From the NCBI RefSeq assembly GCF_039544165.1, contig NZ_BAABLD010000015.1, positions 138,003-202,002 on the forward strand: a stretch of 64,000 bases of DNA, written 5' to 3'. The notes beneath the pieces were generated by a model. It saw nothing but the letters and a program-made list of their open reading frames with translations, did no database searches and was not told where the DNA came from. How positions within the stretch are numbered: the stretch's first letter is position 1; every line of letters starts with the position of its first letter. The stretch comes from Viridibacterium curvum. GTDB taxonomy: Bacteria; Pseudomonadota; Gammaproteobacteria; Burkholderiales; Rhodocyclaceae. Shown here piece by piece: positions 1 to 8,197 of this stretch. The translations under genes were made by a program, and so were the position numbers.

Positions 1-1
1 C

Positions 2-34
2 AAAGATTCGCAGACCGGGGTTGATGCGGATCAC
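2..34 (-). CDS. possible 5' end of the next eps-operon gene (partial)
   Basis: A GTG codon at 34 on the minus strand opens a frame reading MIRINPGLRIF to the left edge. It begins 15 bases after the epsI stop, where another gene of a methanolan-type eps operon would be expected, often a glycosyltransferase or glycan modification enzyme. Only 11 codons are visible, so the product cannot be named and the start is a guess from position. Confidence 0.3.
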   Translation of the reverse strand, partial: MIRINPGLRIF

Positions 35-49
35 GCTGCCACCCCGCGA

Positions 50-757
50 TCAAAGGCCGGTGAGAAGCTGGCGGTCGCGCGGGCTGAGCGCGGCGACGAG
101 GTCCTTGATGAAGGCGGCCTGCAAGGCAAAGGCGGCCTGGCTGTCTCTGTCGATGCTGGATACGCGAAACAACAGGCCATCGGGAATCTGGCCTTGCAGG
201 CTGTAGTGCATTTCGACGAGCTTTTTGTCGATGCCGCCGACGCTGGCGCGCTCGCCGATGATGGTCCAGTAGGTGACGGGCTCGAAACGCTGGCTCTGCA
301 AATTTGTTTCGAGCTTGCGCACGGGAATGCGGCCTGCAGGGAGGAGCAGTTCGCTTTTAGTGTTGCTGTCGACCTGGAAGCCTTGTGCGGGGTAGCACAC
401 CTCGGGGTAGTGCAGCAGCATGCCGTCGCGTTGGTCTTCGCCATAGGCGATGGTGAGCATGACGCGCTCGCCACGGCTGTTGATGTAGGCGCGTGCGAGC
501 AGTTGGCTGTAGAGGCGGTCGAGGGTTTCCTGCTGCTGCGGGTTCACGATGCCGCCGAAGCTGCGGGTATCCAGTTGCCAGCCGGCGAACTGCTTGGGAA
601 TGGCTTTCTCGACATCGACCTTGCCGCGCAGGTCGACGAGCTTGTGACGGGGTGTCATGGCCCATGCCCCTGCTGCGGCGACGAGCATGATGAGTAGCGC
701 AATGGCGGCGCGACGCAATTCGTTACGGAGGGGTTGCATCAGCTGGGCTTCAGACAC
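50..757 (-). CDS. epsI: EpsI, exosortase-B-associated exopolysaccharide protein
   Basis: EpsI family protein of 235 aa. EpsI proteins accompany exosortases and are sometimes fused to them; their biochemical role is not settled, but they act at the envelope with exopolysaccharide export. One membrane segment lies at about residues 17-34, followed by a soluble domain containing HYPEVCYPAQGF, a hallmark around a conserved Cys/Tyr. The GTG start at 757 has a strong GGGAGG six bases upstream and overlaps the xrtB stop by 8 bases, so translation is probably coupled. An internal ATG at 739 is an alternative with a weaker ribosome site. Confidence 0.88.
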   Translation of the reverse strand: MSEAQLMQPLRNELRRAAIALLIMLVAAAGAWAMTPRHKLVDLRGKVDVEKAIPKQFAGWQLDTRSFGGIVNPQQQETLDRLYSQLLARAYINSRGERVMLTIAYGEDQRDGMLLHYPEVCYPAQGFQVDSNTKSELLLPAGRIPVRKLETNLQSQRFEPVTYWTIIGERASVGGIDKKLVEMHYSLQGQIPDGLLFRVSSIDRDSQAAFALQAAFIKDLVAALSPRDRQLLTGL

Positions 758-1625
758 CGGCAGCCTCCCTGGGTGCGCTCAGCCTGAGCAATGAGTCGGC
801 GCCGATGATGAGCAACAGGGCGCTGATGAACAGGACCATGCCCGCAAAGCCATGCACGAAGCCCTGCCCTGCTTCGTCTCCGAAGTAGTAGGTAATGAGG
901 GTGAGGGCGATGACGCGGATGACGTTGGCGGCGAATGAGATGGGGATGATAAGGATGGCCAGTGCAATGTTGCGTATGGCCGAGCTGTGGCGCACGAGGT
1001 TGAGATAGAGCAGCCCCATGGCTTCGAGAGTGAAGAGGGTTTGCAGACCGGCGCAGGCGTCGGCAACCAGCAGCTGGTACTGGCCGACTTGCAGGATGAC
1101 GCCGGTACGGGCCACGGGGTAGTCGGCAAGGAAAAGGATTTGCTCGACCACGATGGAGACGGCGAGCTTCATGGGCTGCGTGAGGGCATCAACGATGGTG
1201 CCGGGCAGCGGGATCATGAAGAGCATGAAGAAGAGCGCGAACCAGGCGGCCTTGAGGGAGTGAATGCCGCGCAGTAGCAGCAGCAGGCCGGCAATCATCC
1301 AGATGAGGGAGCCAACTTCGAACAGCAGGATGCCTTGCGAACGACCGAGGACGTAAAAGGCGGCCGCGAGGCAGATGATGGGCCAGGCGATGGCCGGCAT
1401 CGGACGGGCTTTCTCGGGCGTGAAGATGTCAGACCATTTGAGCCACAGCAGCCCGATGGATACGAGCAGCACGATGGGGCCGTGAGCCTGGGCTTCGGTG
1501 CCCCAGATGGTTTGCAGCAGGCCGACCACACTGGGTACATAGAGCGCACACAGACCAGCCAGGACCACCAGCCAGGGCAGATAGCGCTGGCGGAGTTCGG
1601 GGGCGGGCAGGATGTTGAGGTTCAT
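750..1625 (-). CDS. xrtB: exosortase B
   Basis: Polytopic membrane transpeptidase-like enzyme (291 aa, about 8 membrane segments) that recognises C-terminal PEP-CTERM sorting signals and cuts them at the inner membrane. The catalytic triad of the family is visible: Cys191 in ADACAGLQ, Arg237 in NVIRV, His258 in FVHGF. It resembles the stand-alone exosortase B (EpsH of methanolan-type operons) rather than the longer EpsI-fused XrtA. It sits between epsG and epsI in the eps operon. Its likely substrate is the PEP-CTERM protein encoded at 6154-6852. The family assignment is firm; the B subtype is inferred from length and operon context. Confidence 0.92.
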   Translation of the reverse strand: MNLNILPAPELRQRYLPWLVVLAGLCALYVPSVVGLLQTIWGTEAQAHGPIVLLVSIGLLWLKWSDIFTPEKARPMPAIAWPIICLAAAFYVLGRSQGILLFEVGSLIWMIAGLLLLLRGIHSLKAAWFALFFMLFMIPLPGTIVDALTQPMKLAVSIVVEQILFLADYPVARTGVILQVGQYQLLVADACAGLQTLFTLEAMGLLYLNLVRHSSAIRNIALAILIIPISFAANVIRVIALTLITYYFGDEAGQGFVHGFAGMVLFISALLLIIGADSLLRLSAPREAAGV

Positions 1626-1675
1626 GACGGGCAGGATCGGCTGCAGCGACGATGCGTCGTCTGCGTCGGCGTGGA

Positions 1676-2569
1676 TCAGTTCTCGTTGAGTGTGCTGCCG
1701 ACGATGGTGACGCCTGCGCTGGCGAGGGACTCAGCCGTACTGCGCAGGTGCTCCAGGACGCTGACGTTCTGGCGTGCGAGCAACAGGGCACCACCGGCGC
1801 GACTGGCCAATGTCTGCGCATCGGCGGAATGGCGGGCGTCCGGCGTATCGATGATGATGACGTCGTAGCTGGCGGAGAAGGCGTCCAGCGCTTGTCCGAA
1901 GGCCGGGCGGGCCAGCAGCTCGGACGGGTTGGGGGGCAGCGCCCCGGCAGGCAACACGGAGAGGCCGAGCAGCGGGGTGATGCGCCTGACGACTTCGGTG
2001 CCCGCACGGCCCGACAGCATGGCGGACAGGCCGACCCGGTTATCCAGCTTGAAGAGTTCGTGCTGGCGGGGGTTGCGCATGTCGGCGTCGATGAGGAGCG
2101 TGCGCTCGCCAAGTTGAGAGAAGACGACCGCGAGGTTGGCAGCCAGCCAGCTGCGCCCTTCGCCACGTGCGGGACTGACGATGGCGAGCGTCTTGTGTTT
2201 GGTGTCGGCGTCGAACCAGCGCAGCATGAGCTGGGTGCGCAAGGCGCGCAGGGCTTCGACGACCGGAGCGCCCGGTGAGTAGGCGGCGACGACTTCGGCG
2301 GAAACGGATTTGTCGCCCAGCGGCAGGTAGGTGTAGTCGAACTGGCGCGCGAGCGCGAAATCGATGTCGTCCTGCTTGATGACGCCCAGTTGCAGGGCCG
2401 CATCACCAAAACGCAGGCCACTTTCGCGTGCGACCTTGAGGACGCGCTCGGCATGTTCGGGGCTGAGACGACCGGCGTCGATGAGGATGGTGCCGATGGA
2501 GCGGTCGCGATCAGGCACGGGCTTGCCGGGTGCATTCATGTTTTGGGCCTCTGTCGCAAGCGGGTTCAT
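1676..2569 (-). CDS. epsG: EpsG, chain-length-determinant tyrosine kinase-like ATPase
   Basis: Cytoplasmic BY-kinase/CpsD-like protein (297 aa) that partners EpsF to control exopolysaccharide chain length. An N-terminal GspE/MshEN-like region (about 20-85) precedes the P-loop ATPase: Walker A-like SPARGEGRS (about 132-140), Walker A' LLIDADMR (about 158-165) and Walker B VIIIDTPD (about 236-243). The P-loop has Arg where most BY-kinases have Lys, and the C-terminus (STLNEN) lacks a tyrosine cluster, so autokinase activity is uncertain. The ATG at 2569 overlaps the epsF stop as ATGA, which decides the start over upstream codons. Confidence 0.88.
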   Translation of the reverse strand: MNPLATEAQNMNAPGKPVPDRDRSIGTILIDAGRLSPEHAERVLKVARESGLRFGDAALQLGVIKQDDIDFALARQFDYTYLPLGDKSVSAEVVAAYSPGAPVVEALRALRTQLMLRWFDADTKHKTLAIVSPARGEGRSWLAANLAVVFSQLGERTLLIDADMRNPRQHELFKLDNRVGLSAMLSGRAGTEVVRRITPLLGLSVLPAGALPPNPSELLARPAFGQALDAFSASYDVIIIDTPDARHSADAQTLASRAGGALLLARQNVSVLEHLRSTAESLASAGVTIVGSTLNEN

Positions 2570-3963
2570 GCTCGTGCCTTGCGGGAAAACAGTTGTGACC
2601 ACCAGCCGGCAGCCGCCTGAGGTACCTGCTTGCCGAGCGCTCCGAGCATGGGCACGCCCAGCAGGTCCTTGAGGTCTTGCGCGCTACGCACACGCTTGTC
2701 GCTGAATTCGAGCAGCAACGCTGCGCCGACGCCGAGCGTGGCGCCAATGACGAGCGACAGGACCACGTTCAGGAACACGCGCGGACTGGAGGGGTCGATG
2801 GGCTCGAACGCCGAGTTGAGCACGGCAACGTTGTTCTGCTGCACCTGACTTTCGAGGCTGGTCTGGGTCAGGCGCTGGTTGATGGCTTCGAGGCTGCGCT
2901 GGGCGGTCTGTACGTCGTTTTGCAGCACGGTGAGCGTGTCACGCTGGTTCTTGAGTTCGAGCAGCTTTTTCTTCTGGGCTTCCATCGACGCGGTGATTTC
3001 GCTTTCGCGCTGGATGTTGACCTGGTTGCCGGTGCCGACGGAGTTCACGATGCGGGCGGTTTCCTGCGCAATGCGCTCGCGCATCTGGCTGATGTCGCCT
3101 TCGTTGCGCTGGTAGTCGGGGTGATTGCGGCCAAGGCGGCGGACGATGTCTTCGCGCTGCGATTCGGCGCGGGCGAGTTCTGCCTTGAGGCTGCTGATGA
3201 GGGGGTTCTGCAGTACTTCAGGCAGAGCGTCCTTGTTGACGGCCTGCCGCTGGCGCGACTGACTTTCTACACGCTGGGCCTGCACGGCGACGAGTTGGGA
3301 GGAGAGTTCGTTCAGGCGTGAGTTCTCGACGTCCATGCGTTCGTCGATAGCGGTGATTCCGTGTTCACGCTGGTAGTCGGAGAGTTTCTTCTGCGCCTCT
3401 TCAAGCTCGGCACGCACGGCCTTGCTGCGCTCGGTGAAGAAGCTGGCGTATTGGCGAGCGGGCTCGACGCGGAGTTCGACACTGGTGTCGAGATAGGCCT
3501 GGGCGAAGGCGTTGGCAAACAAGGCCGCGTATTTGGGATCAGGCCATTTGTAGTTGATGTCGAGGACGTTGCTTTCGCGTGCGGGCTTGACGTCGAGCTT
3601 GGCGAGCACTTCGTCGATCAGCCACTTCTGGTAGCTGCCGCGGCCTTCGGTCTGACGTTCCCACTTTTCGCGGAACTGGGGCACTTCGTCGAGTTTGAGC
3701 AGCTTGATGACGCGCGTTGCGACGCGATCACTGCTGATGATGTCGACCTGCGTCGCCATGAACGAGGGCAACAGCATGACTTGCATGGGCTGGCCGCTGA
3801 TGGGGTCTACGCCCTTGGCATCGATGACGATGGAGGCCGACGCGGAGTACTGGCGCGGCATGAGCGCCGTGATGACCATCGCGACAGCGAACAGGGTGAC
3901 GGTCACTGCGATGACGACCCATTTGCGCGCGCGCAGGATCAGCAGGAACTGGGCAAGATTCAT
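2566..3963 (-). CDS. epsF: EpsF, Wzz-type polysaccharide chain-length determinant
   Basis: Polysaccharide co-polymerase of the inner membrane (465 aa). A Wzz N-terminal domain with a first membrane segment near residues 15-37 is followed by a long periplasmic coiled-coil region (about 180-390, rich in heptads such as EITASMEAQKKKLLELKNQ). A second membrane segment is near 405-430 with the Pro-rich SSPRVF motif just before it. It works with EpsG (kinase) and EpsE (outer-membrane export). Nine bases separate it from epsE and it overlaps epsG by 4 bases. Confidence 0.93.
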   Translation of the reverse strand: MNLAQFLLILRARKWVVIAVTVTLFAVAMVITALMPRQYSASASIVIDAKGVDPISGQPMQVMLLPSFMATQVDIISSDRVATRVIKLLKLDEVPQFREKWERQTEGRGSYQKWLIDEVLAKLDVKPARESNVLDINYKWPDPKYAALFANAFAQAYLDTSVELRVEPARQYASFFTERSKAVRAELEEAQKKLSDYQREHGITAIDERMDVENSRLNELSSQLVAVQAQRVESQSRQRQAVNKDALPEVLQNPLISSLKAELARAESQREDIVRRLGRNHPDYQRNEGDISQMRERIAQETARIVNSVGTGNQVNIQRESEITASMEAQKKKLLELKNQRDTLTVLQNDVQTAQRSLEAINQRLTQTSLESQVQQNNVAVLNSAFEPIDPSSPRVFLNVVLSLVIGATLGVGAALLLEFSDKRVRSAQDLKDLLGVPMLGALGKQVPQAAAGWWSQLFSRKARA

Positions 3964-3973
3964 GACTGCAACC

Positions 3974-4777
3974 TCAGAAGATGGCTTCGCGAACGTAGAT
4001 CACGTCGTCCGGCTGCAGGATGTCGTCCATCTTCGGCTGGATGATCTGCTGCTTGCCGCTGGCGTCGCGGCGATGGACCTGCAGGCCGCGCAGTGTGCCG
4101 CGCTGGGTCATGCCACCGCCGGTGGCGAGGGCTTGCATGACGGTCATGTTGCGCTCGACACGGAACGAGCCGGGGCGCTGCACTTCGCCATAGATGTAGA
4201 ACATGGGGGCACGCGGAACGAAGATCGCGTCTCCACTCTGCAGCACGATGTCGCTGCTGCCGTCGCCCGTGGTGAATAGACTGGTGATGTCGATTTCCTG
4301 GCGGAAATAACGGCCTTCGCGCGTACCCGTGAGTACGACGGTGTCGGAGCCGGTCTGGGCAACACCGCCTGCTGTGGCGAGCATGTCGGAGAAGCGCATG
4401 TTGGCTGTCTCCAGCGGATAGCGCCCGGGGCGGTTGACCTGCCCCAGCACCGCGACCTGGCTGCCACGCGCCTGGAGGAGCAGCACGGTGACCTGGGGCT
4501 TGAGGATGAAGCCGCCGTCCTTGAGAAGCTGGGCGATTTTCTGCTCGGCGCCCTGCGAGGTGAGGCCGCCAACCTTGAAAGTGCCTACCAGCGGCAAGGT
4601 GATGTTGCCGCCTTCGGAGACGCGCGCCTCGGTAGTGAGGTCCTGATTCTGGAAGACGTTGATGCGGATAACATCACCCGCGCCCAACAGGTATTCACGC
4701 GGGGCTTGTTGGGCTTGGGCAGCGAGGGACAGGCAGCACAGTGCGAGCAATGCCAGGAGCTTCTTGAGGGATTGCAT
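3974..4777 (-). CDS. epsE: EpsE, Wza-like polysaccharide export protein
   Basis: Outer-membrane/periplasmic polysaccharide export protein (267 aa) with a Sec signal peptide (about 1-22, ending AAQA-QQ). A poly-export domain follows (YLLGAGDVIRINVF, about 29-42; RVSEGGNITLPLVG), then SLBB repeats (VLGQVNRPGRYPLE and IYGEVQRPGSFRVE). No lipobox Cys is present at the cleavage site, unlike E. coli Wza. It is expected to form the export channel in line with EpsF. The ATG at 4777 lies 29 bases after the epsD stop. Confidence 0.92.
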   Translation of the reverse strand: MQSLKKLLALLALCCLSLAAQAQQAPREYLLGAGDVIRINVFQNQDLTTEARVSEGGNITLPLVGTFKVGGLTSQGAEQKIAQLLKDGGFILKPQVTVLLLQARGSQVAVLGQVNRPGRYPLETANMRFSDMLATAGGVAQTGSDTVVLTGTREGRYFRQEIDITSLFTTGDGSSDIVLQSGDAIFVPRAPMFYIYGEVQRPGSFRVERNMTVMQALATGGGMTQRGTLRGLQVHRRDASGKQQIIQPKMDDILQPDDVIYVREAIF

Positions 4778-4806
4778 GGTTCGCTTTCGTGATGAAACAG
4801 GGCGCG

Positions 4807-5721
4807 TTACTTGGTGCCCACACTGGCGTCGGCAGGAGCCGAGGCATCAGGCAGGGCAACTGGAGCGCTTTGCAGGCTGTCGGCCATGTGGGCGAAGTCG
4901 CCCTTGAATTCGATCTTGGCGGCCGAGCGCAGCAGCTTCATTTCTTTCTGCACGAGTTCGCTGCGACGCGAGGTTGTCAGGAAGCGTTCGATGATGGGCT
5001 TGGACTGTTCGAGCGTGACGGGCTCGGTGCGGCTCTGTATGAGGTGCACGAGTTCGGCGCCAGCGGGGCCGGTGGCAATGATGACCTGCCCGTCTTTCAT
5101 CTGTGAGAGTCGCGGCAGGCTTTGCATCGGCATCTGCTCGGCAGTCTTGGTGCCGCCATCGCCGACCATGCGCAGGTTTTCACCTTTGGCCCATTGGGCG
5201 ATGTCTTCGAGGCTGCGGCCCTTGGCGTGCATGTCCTGAATGACTGCAACCTTGTCGGCCGGGGCCTGGATGCCGAGCACGCGGTAGGTGTAGATACGGC
5301 GTGCAGAGAACAGTTCGGGGTGGGCGGCGAAGTAGTCGGCGATTTCCTTGTCGGTCGGCTTCACTGCTGCGGAGGCAACGCTTTCGAGATAGGCGCGGGA
5401 GAGGATCTCGCGCTTGGCGGCTTCGATCTGTTGTACGACCTCGGGGTTGCGGTCCAGTTTGCGATCAACAGCCTTCTGGACAGTGAGATCCTGGTCAACG
5501 AGGCGGGTAAGGATTTGCTCGGAGGCAGACTTGGCTTGCTCGGGCTTGACGTTGCTGCGCTGGAGAATGAAATTGATCTGGTGAACGGAGATCTCGCTGC
5601 CATTGACGCGTGCGGCAACCTGTGTGGCGGCAGCCTTCTCGCCCTTGGAACAGGCACCAAGACTCATGAGCAGGAGTGCGGTTACGGGAGCCACGAAGGC
5701 AGCGCGCAGAACGGTTTTCAT
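4807..5721 (-). CDS. epsD: EpsD, SurA/parvulin-like peptidyl-prolyl isomerase lipoprotein
   Basis: EpsD-family PPIase of 304 aa, the first gene of the eps operon. The N-terminus is a lipoprotein signal with lipobox LGAC (Cys24). The SurA-like N-domain follows (VNGSEISVHQINFIL), then a parvulin domain (about 155-260). It probably assists folding of exopolysaccharide export components in the periplasm. The ATG at 5721 has GAGGT at good spacing. The frame stays open far upstream to 6123, but that extension is low-complexity and crosses a regulatory region, so the shorter start is preferred. Confidence 0.88.
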   Translation of the reverse strand: MKTVLRAAFVAPVTALLLMSLGACSKGEKAAATQVAARVNGSEISVHQINFILQRSNVKPEQAKSASEQILTRLVDQDLTVQKAVDRKLDRNPEVVQQIEAAKREILSRAYLESVASAAVKPTDKEIADYFAAHPELFSARRIYTYRVLGIQAPADKVAVIQDMHAKGRSLEDIAQWAKGENLRMVGDGGTKTAEQMPMQSLPRLSQMKDGQVIIATGPAGAELVHLIQSRTEPVTLEQSKPIIERFLTTSRRSELVQKEMKLLRSAAKIEFKGDFAHMADSLQSAPVALPDASAPADASVGTK

Positions 5722-5951
5722 CAAGACCTCATTGTTATTCGGCTTGCGGGGCTGCCGCAGGGAGCCGGAATGCTGACAGCGAATTATTACAAGTCGCCAC
5801 GAACCGGGCGCCCGGCAGGCCCTTGCCCATGGCTTCGACCGGGTGGATCTGGCGCGTGCGCCGCTTCCAGATCCGGCGCAATGTAACACGCTGACCATTG
5901 GCTTCCCGGCACTTTGCCACGGCCAAAAGGACGTCACGGCGAGGCGTTTTG

Positions 5952-5967
5952 GGCGATCTCTCTGCCA
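5952..5967 (-). promoter_or_regulatory. weak sigma-54-like promoter candidate for epsD operon
   Basis: Minus strand reads TGGCAGAGAGATCGCC. It keeps the GG of the -24 box and the GC of the -12 box at exact sigma-54 spacing, but the -12 box is TCGC instead of TTGC. It would leave a leader of about 220 bases before epsD. Sigma-54 control is known for PEP-CTERM/exosortase loci, and the nearby gene has a perfect site. Confidence 0.35.
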
Positions 5968-5985
5968 AAACGTCAAATCTGTCGA

Positions 5986-6008
5986 CACACGAAAGAGGCT
6001 TTCGTGTG
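5986..6008. promoter_or_regulatory. perfect 10-bp inverted repeat upstream of eps operon
   Basis: CACACGAAAG and its exact complement are separated by AGG. The repeat lies about 19 bases upstream of the sigma-54-like element and 265 bases from epsD. It could be an activator or repressor site; nothing in the sequence names the protein. Confidence 0.45.
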
Positions 6009-6083
6009 GGCTTCGTGACAGCCGGATCGTCCGAAAGGACGCGTGCGCCGGTGCTTTACGTCCGGAACTGTCATATTTGTTGA

Positions 6084-6099
6084 TGTGACCGAGATCACG
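6084..6099. promoter_or_regulatory. CRP/Clp-family binding site candidate
   Basis: TGTGA-N6-TCACG matches the CRP consensus TGTGA-N6-TCACA in all but the last base. CRP-family regulators (Clp, Bcam1349-like proteins) control exopolysaccharide genes in related bacteria, which makes the position ahead of the eps operon meaningful. Confidence 0.5.
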
Positions 6100-6108
6100 A
6101 AAGAGTGT

Positions 6109-6141
6109 AAAAAAAGGCGCCACTCATGGCGCCTGTTTTTT
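6109..6141 (-). terminator. intrinsic terminator after PEP-CTERM gene
   Basis: An AGGCGCCA/TGGCGCCT stem with a 4-base loop is flanked by a 7-base A run on one side and a 6-base T run on the other, so it can terminate in both directions. It begins 12 bases past the stop of the PEP-CTERM gene. Confidence 0.85.
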
Positions 6142-6153
6142 CGCGGGTTGGAC

Positions 6154-6852
6154 TCAGCTCAACCGCCGGCGGGCAATGCCGCCAACCAGGCCGAGCCCCG
6201 CCAGCAACATGGCCCAGCCACCCGCTTCCGGTACCGGGCTTACCAGAGACACGACGGAGAGCGTGACAAAGCCCTTGTTTACGAACGCGGTGCCGCCAGT
6301 GCCGGCGCGCGCGCCAAGCAGGCTGTCGATGGTGATCTGGACGTCGCTGGCGCCGGCGCTGAACAGCTGGGTGGATGTGGTCTCCCAGCTGCGGGAGTAA
6401 GTGCCGCCAGCGGTACCAATGGCGGCCACACCGCTGCCGACCATGGGGGAGTAGCTGATGACGGGCGAGCGGCTATCGACGGCTCGTGTCACGCCACCGG
6501 CGTACACCTCGGAGGCGGCCCCCGTCAGCGAGAGCTGGCCAGCCTGGATGATGCTGGCGGAGCTGAGGTTGTAGCCGGCATCGGCAACGATGCGCAGACC
6601 GAAGGAGTCACCCGAGAAAGCCCAGGAGGTGCTGGAAGACTGCGCCTCGAAGGTGTTGCTGGCCGCCGTAAAAACCAGCGACGATCCGCTGAATACAATG
6701 GGGGTCCCGAAGAAGGGCAACAGGGCGTCGTCGTAGTAAACGTCGAAACCGACAGCGTCGATATGGACTTCGGCAGCGTGCAGCGAGGGGGTTGCGCCGA
6801 GCGCGAAGGCCGCAGCGACGGGGGCCATGACGCGGAACATCATTTTTTTCAT
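6154..6852 (-). CDS. PEP-CTERM sorting-domain protein
   Basis: Secreted protein of 232 aa with a signal peptide (about 1-26, ending LHA-AE) and a C-terminal sorting signal. The signal consists of VPEAGGWAMLLAGLGLVGG followed by the basic tail IARRRLS (about 207-232). This is the PEP-CTERM tripartite layout recognised by exosortases, with PEA in place of PEP. The mature region is rich in Ser, Ala, Gly and Thr with no recognised catalytic domain. It is the only such gene in the window and a likely XrtB substrate. A consensus sigma-54 promoter lies 55-70 bases upstream and GGAAG serves as ribosome site. Confidence 0.9.
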   Translation of the reverse strand: MKKMMFRVMAPVAAAFALGATPSLHAAEVHIDAVGFDVYYDDALLPFFGTPIVFSGSSLVFTAASNTFEAQSSSTSWAFSGDSFGLRIVADAGYNLSSASIIQAGQLSLTGAASEVYAGGVTRAVDSRSPVISYSPMVGSGVAAIGTAGGTYSRSWETTSTQLFSAGASDVQITIDSLLGARAGTGGTAFVNKGFVTLSVVSLVSPVPEAGGWAMLLAGLGLVGGIARRRLS

Positions 6853-6906
6853 GTTGCGGCTTCCAGGGTTCAGATGAGGAACGGCAGGGCGTACGGGCAA
6901 AGCATT

Positions 6907-6922
6907 AGCAATCGGCGTGCCA
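6907..6922 (-). promoter_or_regulatory. sigma-54 promoter of the PEP-CTERM gene
   Basis: Minus strand TGGCACGCCGATTGCT fits the RpoN consensus TGGCACG-N4-TTGCT at every conserved position. Expected transcription start is near 6896, giving a leader of about 45 bases. RpoN with the PrsK/PrsR two-component pair is known to drive PEP-CTERM genes; neither regulator gene is in this window. Confidence 0.85.
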
Positions 6923-6991
6923 CTTCCCTGATGTTCGTGCCCGGTGGACTATAGCCCCCCAGCACATATCTGTCATGTTCGCTTGATCAAG

Positions 6992-7010
6992 AGGCCGTGC
7001 GAGGCGGCCT
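6992..7010 (-). terminator. possible hairpin terminator at the end of epsL
   Basis: AGGCCG and CGGCCT form a 6-bp stem with a 7-base loop that touches the epsL stop codon. There is no T run after it, so it is a weak candidate. Confidence 0.3.
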
Positions 7011-8197
7011 TAATAGACATACTGCAGCGTGAGGGAATAGCTCTGCGAGTCGTAGTTGTAGCGGATGTGGTTGGCGTCGCGCTTGTCGTTGCGGGTGGAA
7101 AGCGCCAGAACCAGGTTCTCCTGGAGGAAATAGTTGAGCGCGATGCTGGCTGTCCGCAGGTACTCCCGCCGATCAATCGGCGCCGCGCCACTGAACTCCT
7201 GGTAGGGGTCATAGTGGCGTTTGCGGTAGTCGATGCTGCTGTCGAAGCGTAGCTTGGCGGTCGCCAGCCAGGTCCACTGGGCTTCGCCACCATAACTTTC
7301 GGCCTGCACCGGGCTGGAAGTACTGGGGCTGGTCTTTTCGCGCAGTACCCGCAAGCTAAGCGTCGAAGACCCTCGAGGACGCCAGGTGTGTCGCAAGCTC
7401 AGGCGGCCGCGTCGCGTTTCCCGGTTGCTGCCGGCCTTTTGTATCTGCACGCCGGCGCTACCCTCGAACCTGGAGGCCGGATTGTCGCCGTAGGCGGCAT
7501 TGAGCCCGAAATCGTGCTGCTTGTATGTCTGGCCCTTCGCGTAGTCCTGGCCGGAATTTGCATAGCGCGCCTCCAGTCCGTTTCCACTTGCGGGCCACAC
7601 CCCCAGCGACATGCTCGCCAGGTAACCGTCGTAGTCGCCACCGTTGCTGACTGCAGTGCTGTTGCGCAAGCGCGAAGCCTCGTAGACAAATCGACTACGC
7701 CAGTCGGAGGCATAGCGCAGGTCCATTTCTGCGTGGCCTATGTCCGTCGTGGCGGTATTCGCCACCCGGCCGGGATTGTCGGCGTAGTCGCTCTGGGCGG
7801 CGGTGCGCTTGGCGTAGAGATCCCACTGATTGGCACGGCCAAAGCCGCCTTTCCAGCCCAGCTGCCCGTCGTCGAGCTCGTAATTGGCGTTTTTGTGGAT
7901 CTGGTAGCGCGTGAAGATGTGACGGTAGGAGCCATAAAGGTTCTGCCGCCCGAAAGGCTTGTCGGCGCTCAGGCCCAGCGTTGTGGAGGAAGCCAGGTCA
8001 TCCCGTCGCTCGGTGCCGATGAGCTGTGTGGCGTTGGCGTCAGGCGCGAGACGATAAAGGTTGTCGTCGTAAGAGATGGTCTCGCTGAGGGTAAGCTCGA
8101 ACACATTGCCGTCGCGTGCAGCAAGGGCGGGCGGCAGGAGCATCGCAATCAGGGCCATCGTGACCCGCGCAACAGCCGTCAGCCTGGGTTCATGCAT
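7010..8197 (-). CDS. epsL: EpsL-type outer-membrane beta-barrel protein
   Basis: Exopolysaccharide biosynthesis protein of the EpsL family (395 aa). A signal peptide (about 1-27, ending ALAA) is followed by alternating amphipathic strands typical of an outer-membrane barrel. These begin with FELTLSETISYDDNLYRL and end with an aromatic terminus (LTLQYVY). EpsL is a constant companion of exosortase-linked eps operons and may guide polymer through or onto the outer membrane. ATG at 8197 precedes the signal peptide; an upstream in-frame extension to 8290 adds no plausible sequence. It is divergent from the transferase gene at 8459. Confidence 0.85.
   Translation of the reverse strand: MHEPRLTAVARVTMALIAMLLPPALAARDGNVFELTLSETISYDDNLYRLAPDANATQLIGTERRDDLASSTTLGLSADKPFGRQNLYGSYRHIFTRYQIHKNANYELDDGQLGWKGGFGRANQWDLYAKRTAAQSDYADNPGRVANTATTDIGHAEMDLRYASDWRSRFVYEASRLRNSTAVSNGGDYDGYLASMSLGVWPASGNGLEARYANSGQDYAKGQTYKQHDFGLNAAYGDNPASRFEGSAGVQIQKAGSNRETRRGRLSLRHTWRPRGSSTLSLRVLREKTSPSTSSPVQAESYGGEAQWTWLATAKLRFDSSIDYRKRHYDPYQEFSGAAPIDRREYLRTASIALNYFLQENLVLALSTRNDKRDANHIRYNYDSQSYSLTLQYVY

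Larger units (their letters stand above)
5722..6153. promoter_or_regulatory. eps operon leader/promoter region
   Basis: About 430 bases without a gene lie between epsD and the stop of the PEP-CTERM gene. Reading away from epsD they hold a sigma-54-like element (5952-5967), a perfect 10-bp inverted repeat (5986-6008), a CRP-like site (6084-6099) and the terminator of the upstream gene (6109-6141). This is the control region of the six-gene eps operon. The separate elements are listed individually. Confidence 0.6.

Noticed and set aside
4807..6123. Extended 438-aa form of EpsD
   Set aside because: The extra 134 residues cross the operator elements and lack a signal; the internal ATG has a ribosome site and a clean lipoprotein signal.
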